15,230 nt of DNA from CAYHXN01 sp964373675 (lineage in GTDB: Bacteria; Patescibacteriota; Minisyncoccia; UBA6257; WO2-44-18). Each line of letters begins with the position of its first letter. Within the stretch, counting starts at the first letter, position 1. Of the stretch, positions 12,506 to 15,230 are shown piece after piece. A program made the translations under genes and the position numbers. The stretch is from assembly GCA_964373675.1 (NCBI GenBank), contig CAYJVO010000016.1, positions 1 through 15,230 of the forward strand. The letters run 5' to 3'. The notes under the pieces were generated by a model. It was not told where the DNA came from and made no database searches. It worked only from the letters and a program-made list of their open reading frames with translations.

Positions 12506-12760
12506 TTACTTCTTATTTTTCTTCGCGCGGACTTTTTTAGTCTTTTTCGGTACTTCGGCGGCTTTTGCTCGACGCGCTTTGAATTTCTCAACTTTGCCGG
12601 CAGTATCAATAAGTTTTTCCTTGCCAGTATAAAAAGGATGGCAATGGTAGCAAATTTCAACCTGAAGCCCCGGCTTGGTTGAGCCGATAGTAAATTTATT
12701 GCCGCAGGCGCAGGAAACCTTGGCGGCAGGGAAATATTTAGGGTGGATGTTTTGTTTCAT
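12506..12760 (-). CDS. rpmE: 50S ribosomal protein bL31 (zinc-binding form)
   Basis: A small large-subunit protein that bridges the central protuberance and the small-subunit head. MKQNIHPKYF is the family start. The zinc ribbon is complete: CAC at C17 and C19, and CYHCHPFYTGKEKL with C37 and C40, so this is the C+ (zinc) type. DTAGKVEKFKARR follows, and the last 20 residues are a Lys/Arg-rich tail. The length is 84 residues. The ATG at 12760 has no visible Shine-Dalgarno sequence; its promoter is interlocked with that of the divergent lipoprotein gene. The release factor gene lies downstream on the same strand, separated by about 400 bases of repeats and with its own promoter. Confidence 0.95.
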   Translation of the reverse strand: MKQNIHPKYFPAAKVSCACGNKFTIGSTKPGLQVEICYHCHPFYTGKEKLIDTAGKVEKFKARRAKAAEVPKKTKKVRAKKNKK

Positions 12761-12784
12761 ATAAATATAATTCGGATGATGTTT

Positions 12785-12813
12785 ATCATAGTTGACTTAA
12801 TACTTTTTATCAA
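12785..12813 (-). promoter_or_regulatory. Promoter of the bL31 gene
   Basis: On the minus strand, TTGATA (12813-12808), a 17-base spacer and TATGAT (12790-12785). The predicted start near 12778 gives a leader of about 18 bases. It overlaps the divergent promoter at 12792-12819 almost completely. Confidence 0.65.
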
Positions 12814-12819
12814 TACAAT
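12792..12819 (+). promoter_or_regulatory. Promoter of the divergent lipoprotein gene
   Basis: TTGACT (12792-12797), a 16-base spacer and TACAAT (12814-12819). The predicted start near 12826 is followed by a good Shine-Dalgarno sequence, GAAGGGG (12836-12842), six bases before the GTG at 12849. This is the clearest ribosome binding site in the window. Confidence 0.7.
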
Positions 12820-12848
12820 TTAATATTAGAACCTTGAAGGGGTATTAA

Positions 12849-13439
12849 GTGATCAAATATAGGATACTGACAGTTTTTTTAACGGGAGCGGTTTTGTGCA
12901 GTTGTACTGTTACCCAGACAGACATTAATAAAACCGGAATGTTTGATGATGACATTAATAAGCTGCTGGTGGCTTACGATAAAATCCGACCAGGTCAGAA
13001 AGGTAGTGAGATCCAGGCCCTGGGTTTCAATTTTGAAGCTAAGAACGTGAAACAGATGCCCGGTCCCAAGGCGATGGTAGCCCTTTTCGGCCCGAATGTC
13101 TTTCAAAGCGCTTTAATGGATCACAGCAGGCTGGACAAATTACTGGAAGAGCTGAATCATTATAAATTGGTACAGATTCCGTTTCGCGACATCGTCAGCA
13201 TTAAAGACCGTTTTTATTTCAGTCGCAAAGAATCTACGCGAGCCGGTCAGGATTTGGTGATTCGGTTGGTTTTTAGGGATGATGCGTTGGTGTACCGCGA
13301 CAAGGAATATCATAAAATTGACGAAAAGCTTTCGGACTATGCCTTTGCCGAAGGATTTCTAGAGATAATGCAGAAGTTGGAGAGTGTGGGTAGCGCTGCT
13401 TCAGGAATTAAAGATTTGATAGATACTTTTAAGAAATAA
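12849..13439 (+). CDS. Predicted lipoprotein of unknown function (196 aa)
   Basis: The GTG start is supported by a Shine-Dalgarno sequence (12836-12842) and a promoter. The N-terminus MIKYRILTVFLTGAVLCSC is a lipoprotein signal with the lipobox LCSC and C19 as the probable lipidated residue, placing the mature protein at the outer face of the membrane. I do not recognise the family. The segment YDKIRPGQKGSEIQALGF resembles the short 'I+xGxxxxEVxxxLG' motif found in small outer-surface lipoproteins of the SmpA/BamE type, but the rest does not obviously fit. The middle (IPFRDIVSIKDRFYFSRK, DLVIRLVFRDDALVYRD) looks like a small beta sheet, and the C-terminus is helical. A strong terminator begins at the stop codon, so it is a single-gene transcript. 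Confidence 0.8.
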   Translation: MIKYRILTVFLTGAVLCSCTVTQTDINKTGMFDDDINKLLVAYDKIRPGQKGSEIQALGFNFEAKNVKQMPGPKAMVALFGPNVFQSALMDHSRLDKLLEELNHYKLVQIPFRDIVSIKDRFYFSRKESTRAGQDLVIRLVFRDDALVYRDKEYHKIDEKLSDYAFAEGFLEIMQKLESVGSAASGIKDLIDTFKK

Positions 13440-13460
13440 AAGGGGTGGCCACCCCTTTTT
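13438..13460 (+). terminator. Terminator after the 196-aa lipoprotein gene
   Basis: A perfect 22-bp palindrome at 13438-13459 (A4, GGGGTGG, CCACCCC, T4) followed by further T. It begins in the stop codon. Confidence 0.88.
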
Positions 13461-13483
13461 ATTTTACCGGGGGCGGGGGTTGA

Positions 13484-13552
13484 CCCCGTTAGAGCCAAGC
13501 CGCCCCTAGGCGGCTGTAGCCGTGCCTGCGGCAGGGCGGGTCTCTAACGGGG
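13484..13552. repeat. GC-rich nested hairpin element upstream of the rRNA promoter
   Basis: Perfect 11-bp outer arms CCCCGTTAGAG (13484-13494) and CTCTAACGGGG (13542-13552). Inside, GCCGCC and GGCGGC flank CCTA, CCTGC pairs with GCAGG, and CCGCCC can pair with GGGCGG. No coding frame is seen. It appears to be a REP-type or mobile hairpin element. Confidence 0.75.
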
Positions 13553-13557
13553 CGTAC

Positions 13558-13610
13558 AGTTAACCTTATGAGGTGACATTCTTGATGCGACGGGGCGACA
13601 AAGGTTAACT
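13558..13610. repeat. Inverted repeat next to the rRNA promoter
   Basis: AGTTAACCTT (13558-13567) and AAGGTTAACT (13601-13610) are perfect 10-bp inverse copies separated by 33 bases. The right copy ends six bases before the -35 box of the rRNA promoter, so it could be a pair of regulator binding sites. Confidence 0.7.
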
Positions 13611-13616
13611 AAAGGG

Positions 13617-13644
13617 TTGACAGCGCAAGCTGGCTGAATATAAT
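13617..13644 (+). promoter_or_regulatory. Consensus promoter of the rRNA operon
   Basis: TTGACA (13617-13622), a 16-base spacer and TATAAT (13639-13644). The expected start near 13651 is about 560 bases before the mature 16S rRNA. The intervening leader (13652-14208) contains no gene: it holds an ACCCC/GGGGT hairpin at 13655-13680, a large nested hairpin, a boxA-like word, an AT-rich hairpin and the palindromic repeat. Confidence 0.8.
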
Positions 13645-13720
13645 AATTTAGTAAACCCCAGTGTGTGCAAGAGCGGGGTAAAGGCAATACAGTAAATTAA
13701 ACAATTGAATAATTTTTTGA

Positions 13721-13851
13721 ACATCCGCCCGGTATTCAGTTGATGAGTTACGGCCTTCGGCCTGCAGTTGGTGAGTTCAACTCATTCACTCAAGCGAAGC
13801 CAAGTCTGACTTGGCGAAGCGTAACTGATTAACTGGGCACGGGGCGGGTGT
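13721..13851 (+). other. Large nested hairpin in the rRNA leader
   Basis: ACATCCGCCC (13721-13730) pairs with GGGCGGGTGT (13842-13851), with one G-U pair. The next layer, 13738-13752 with 13820-13834, is close to 15 bp. Inside are GGCC-TTC-GGCC (13752-13762) and GCCAAGTC-T-GACTTGGC (13799-13815). It could be an rRNA processing or antitermination structure, or an inserted repeat. Confidence 0.65.
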
Positions 13852-13872
13852 TTTATATCTTAAAGCGCCCGG

Positions 13873-13886
13873 ATTCTTTGAAAAGT
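13873..13886 (+). promoter_or_regulatory. Possible boxA antitermination element
   Basis: ATTCTTTGAAAAGT resembles the TTCTTTGAAAACT boxA word seen in rRNA leaders of Gram-positive bacteria, bound by NusB/NusE. It lies about 335 bases before the 16S gene, in the right place for such a site. Confidence 0.4.
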
Positions 13887-14050
13887 TAAAAATGGAAAGC
13901 TCGCCGTCGCTGAAGCTATGGCGAGCGAAGTCAAACCCCGCACATTTTCTTGGTCGCTTGGCTATGATACACAGTTTTATGATGATGCATCGCCTAGCGG
14001 CTTTGTTTTCTTCTAGTGCAAAATATTTCGTGGAAAATATACGGGGTTCT

Positions 14051-14107
14051 GAATTTTCTAGATAAATTTTCTGCGTCCATTCGGACTGGAAAATTTAGAG
14101 AAAATTC
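14051..14107 (+). other. AT-rich hairpin before the 16S gene
   Basis: GAATTTTCT...TAAATTTTC (14051-14071) pairs with GAAAATTTA.AGAAAATTC (14089-14107), with a small internal bulge; the loop contains TCC-ATTC-GGA. It may be an RNase III type processing site in the pre-rRNA. Confidence 0.6.
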
Positions 14108-14137
14108 GAAAATTTTGTAGTTGTCCCAATTTATTCG

Positions 14138-14206
14138 GCTACTAAATACGAAACAATTACGAATATACGAAATTTCGTATTTTCGTATGTTTTCGTATTT
14201 CGTAGC
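14138..14206. repeat. 69-bp TACGAA palindrome, second copy of the repeat at 6967-7038
   Basis: Bounded by GCTAC and GTAGC. The two arms match closely in inverted orientation (CTACTAAATACGAAA against CTACGAAATACGAAA, then TACGAAtATACGAAA against TACGAAaATACGAAA). It ends two or three bases before the predicted mature 5' end of 16S rRNA. Confidence 0.85.
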
Positions 14207-14302
14207 TTTTTATTGAGGATTTGATCCTGGTCCAGGATGAACGCTGGCGGCGTGGATAAGGCATGCAAGTCGTACGCTCCAGTGCTTCGCACTGGCTTAC
14301 GA

Positions 14303-14381
14303 TGACTAATGACGATGACTATGACAAAAAATGCAGCGGCGAAGCCGCATTCAAAATTTGTCATCGTTATAGTTATGGTCA
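14303..14381 (+). other. 16S V1 insertion (hairpin of tandem hexamer-like words)
   Basis: The left arm reads GATGAC, TAATGAC, GATGAC, TATGAC in tandem and pairs with the right arm ending ATAGTTATGGTCA (14381). The tip is GCGGC-GAA-GCCGC (14336-14348). It enlarges helix 6. Confidence 0.75.
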
Positions 14382-14523
14382 TGGTATTCCAATGCGGAGC
14401 ATTGGGGAGTGGCGAACGGGTTAGTAACACCTTGGTACATACCCTGAAGTTGGGGATAGCTGGTTGAAAGATCAGGTAATACCCAATGGTCTGGTAGTTG
14501 AACTTTGCTTACAAAGCATTCAA

Positions 14524-14695
14524 ATTCCTAATTATTAATTGACCTAATTTCTAATAAATTTCTAATGCCTAAATGTCTAATGTCTAAAATTATTTTAGTC
14601 ATTGGTCATTTAGTCATTGGGATTTGTTTACCCTTCGATGTTACTCAGGGTAACCCTGAGCTTGTTGAATGGGTTAGAAATTAGAAATTAGAAAT
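14524..14695 (+). other. 16S V2 insertion (AT-rich, multi-hairpin)
   Basis: Approximate limits. The outer arms are AATTTCTAAT-type words (about 14547-14567) against TTAGAAATT tandem words (about 14674-14695). One internal hairpin has CTAAATGTCTAATGTCTAAA-type words before, and TTTTAGTCATTGGTCATTTAG-type words after, an AATTA centre; this stem is close to 20 bp. Another is CTCAGGG-TAA-CCCTGAG at about 14644-14660. Confidence 0.75.
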
Positions 14696-15017
14696 TCCTG
14701 AAGCGCCTTGCGGGCAGTGTTCAATTACCAGTAAAGCAGTAATGCGCTTCAGGATTGGCCTAGGTCCGATCAGCTAGTTGGTAGGGTAATGGCCTACCAA
14801 GGCGATGACCGGTAGGGGGGCTGAGAGGCTGTTCCCCAACGAGGAAACTGAGACACGGTTCCTACTCCTACGGGAGGCAGCAGTCGAGAATATTCGACAA
14901 TGGGCGAAAGCCTGATCGAGCGACGCCGCGTGCAGGAAGAAGGTCTTCGGACTGTAAACTGCTTTTATACTTTAGAAAGTGGCCGTTCCACGGTATATTG
15001 CATCGTAACTTGACGGA

Positions 15018-15215
15018 GCGAATTTTAGGCAGATTCGCGAAGCGAGGAGCGAAGCGTAGTTATGTACTACGCGAGTGACGAGCGACAAAGAAGCTGATTA
15101 AAATTCGCCCGCCCTTCGGGAAGCGAATTATAAGCTGATTGCTTTGTTGCTTCTCCTCGGCGTACATTTGTACGCCTTCGTCGTCGCGTCGTGCACTCAA
15201 TCTTATAATTCGCTT
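15018..15215 (+). other. 16S V3 insertion made of two hairpin modules
   Basis: Module A: GCGAATTTTA (15018-15027) with TAAAATTCGC (15099-15108), inner GCGTAGT/ACTACGC (15054-15072). Module B: AAGCGAATTATAAG (15121-15134) with CTTATAATTCGCTT (15202-15215), inner GGCGTAC/GTACGCC (15159-15176). Both carry GCGAATT at the base and share AAGCTGATT (15091, 15133). Confidence 0.8.
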
Positions 15216-15230
15216 TCAGGTAGCGATGGA

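Larger units (their letters stand above)
14209..15230 (+). rRNA. rrs: 16S ribosomal RNA, 5' part (runs off the window), with three insertions
   Basis: Conserved 16S landmarks in order: TTTGATCCTGG (14220-14230), GATGAACGCTGGCGGCG, GGCATGCAAGTCG, AGTGGCGAACGGGT, GATCAGCTAGTTGGTAGGGTAA, ACTCCTACGGGAGGCAGCAG (near 14863-14882) and GAAGAAGGTCTTCGGACTGTAAA. The mature 5' end is placed at about 14209 by aligning TTTGATC to E. coli position 12. The first segment reads GAGGATTTGATCCTGGTCCAG, so the standard 27F primer has several mismatches. Compared with E. coli the V1, V2 and V3 regions are enlarged by roughly 70, 170 and 200 bases. The last canonical sequence seen is near E. coli position 450; the rest is outside the window. 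Confidence 0.97.

Noticed and set aside
14131..14430. 99-residue open frame on the minus strand over the 16S start
   Set aside because: It runs through a palindromic repeat and conserved 16S sequence, so it is not a gene.
14524..14695. Group I or II intron in 16S V2
   Set aside because: The segment is short, AT-rich and made of simple word hairpins; no intron core or endonuclease frame is visible. An excisable intervening sequence remains possible.

Overview
The window looks like a chromosomal piece of a Candidate Phyla Radiation (Patescibacteria) bacterium, most likely of the Parcubacteria type. The reasons are: a 16S rRNA whose 5' end departs from the usual 27F primer site and whose V1, V2 and V3 regions carry large insertions; a compact sugar-phosphate gene set with transketolase split into two genes; short proteins of unknown family; and several genes whose -10 box sits about 6 bases before the start codon (leaderless-like). 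TGA is used as an ordinary stop (for example at 2272 and 10921), which argues against the UGA=Gly lineages (Gracilibacteria, Absconditabacteria). The placement is inferred from these traits only.

Layout. 1-660: end of a Nudix hydrolase gene broken by a stop codon in its catalytic box, a small unknown protein, then a terminator. 668-3941: ribulose-phosphate 3-epimerase, transketolase N half, a four-helix membrane protein, transketolase C half. 3982-4608: an M50 membrane metalloprotease and a strong terminator. 4621-8630: a PfkB-family sugar kinase, an unknown 422-residue protein, a class II fructose-bisphosphate-type aldolase and ribosomal protein bL25. A 10-N scaffold gap follows. 8680-10921: a secreted coiled-coil lytic transglycosylase and a zinc-protease-like lipoprotein with a consensus promoter and a folded leader. 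10922-13439: a repeat-rich stretch holding, on the minus strand, a release factor 1 without its N-terminal domain and bL31, then a plus-strand lipoprotein. 13440-15230: rRNA promoter, long structured leader, and the first kilobase of 16S rRNA.

The epimerase, transketolase pair, sugar kinase and aldolase together fit sugar-phosphate interconversion (non-oxidative pentose phosphate pathway joined to lower glycolysis). The translation genes (bL25, RF1, bL31, 16S) are interleaved with cell-envelope genes.

The most unusual aspect is non-coding architecture. Inverted repeats built from short near-repeated words recur in intergenic DNA (1336-1404, 2288-2323, 6967-7038, 14138-14206), inside coding regions (842-877 in the epimerase gene, 5483-5547 in the kinase gene) and inside the 16S gene (V1, V2 and V3 insertions). 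A second class, perfect palindromes centred on ACGCGT, lies on both sides of the release factor gene (11267-11334, 12409-12446). A third class is GC-rich hairpins (12263-12322, 12351-12393, 13484-13552). No CRISPR array, tRNA gene, transposase or integrase was seen.
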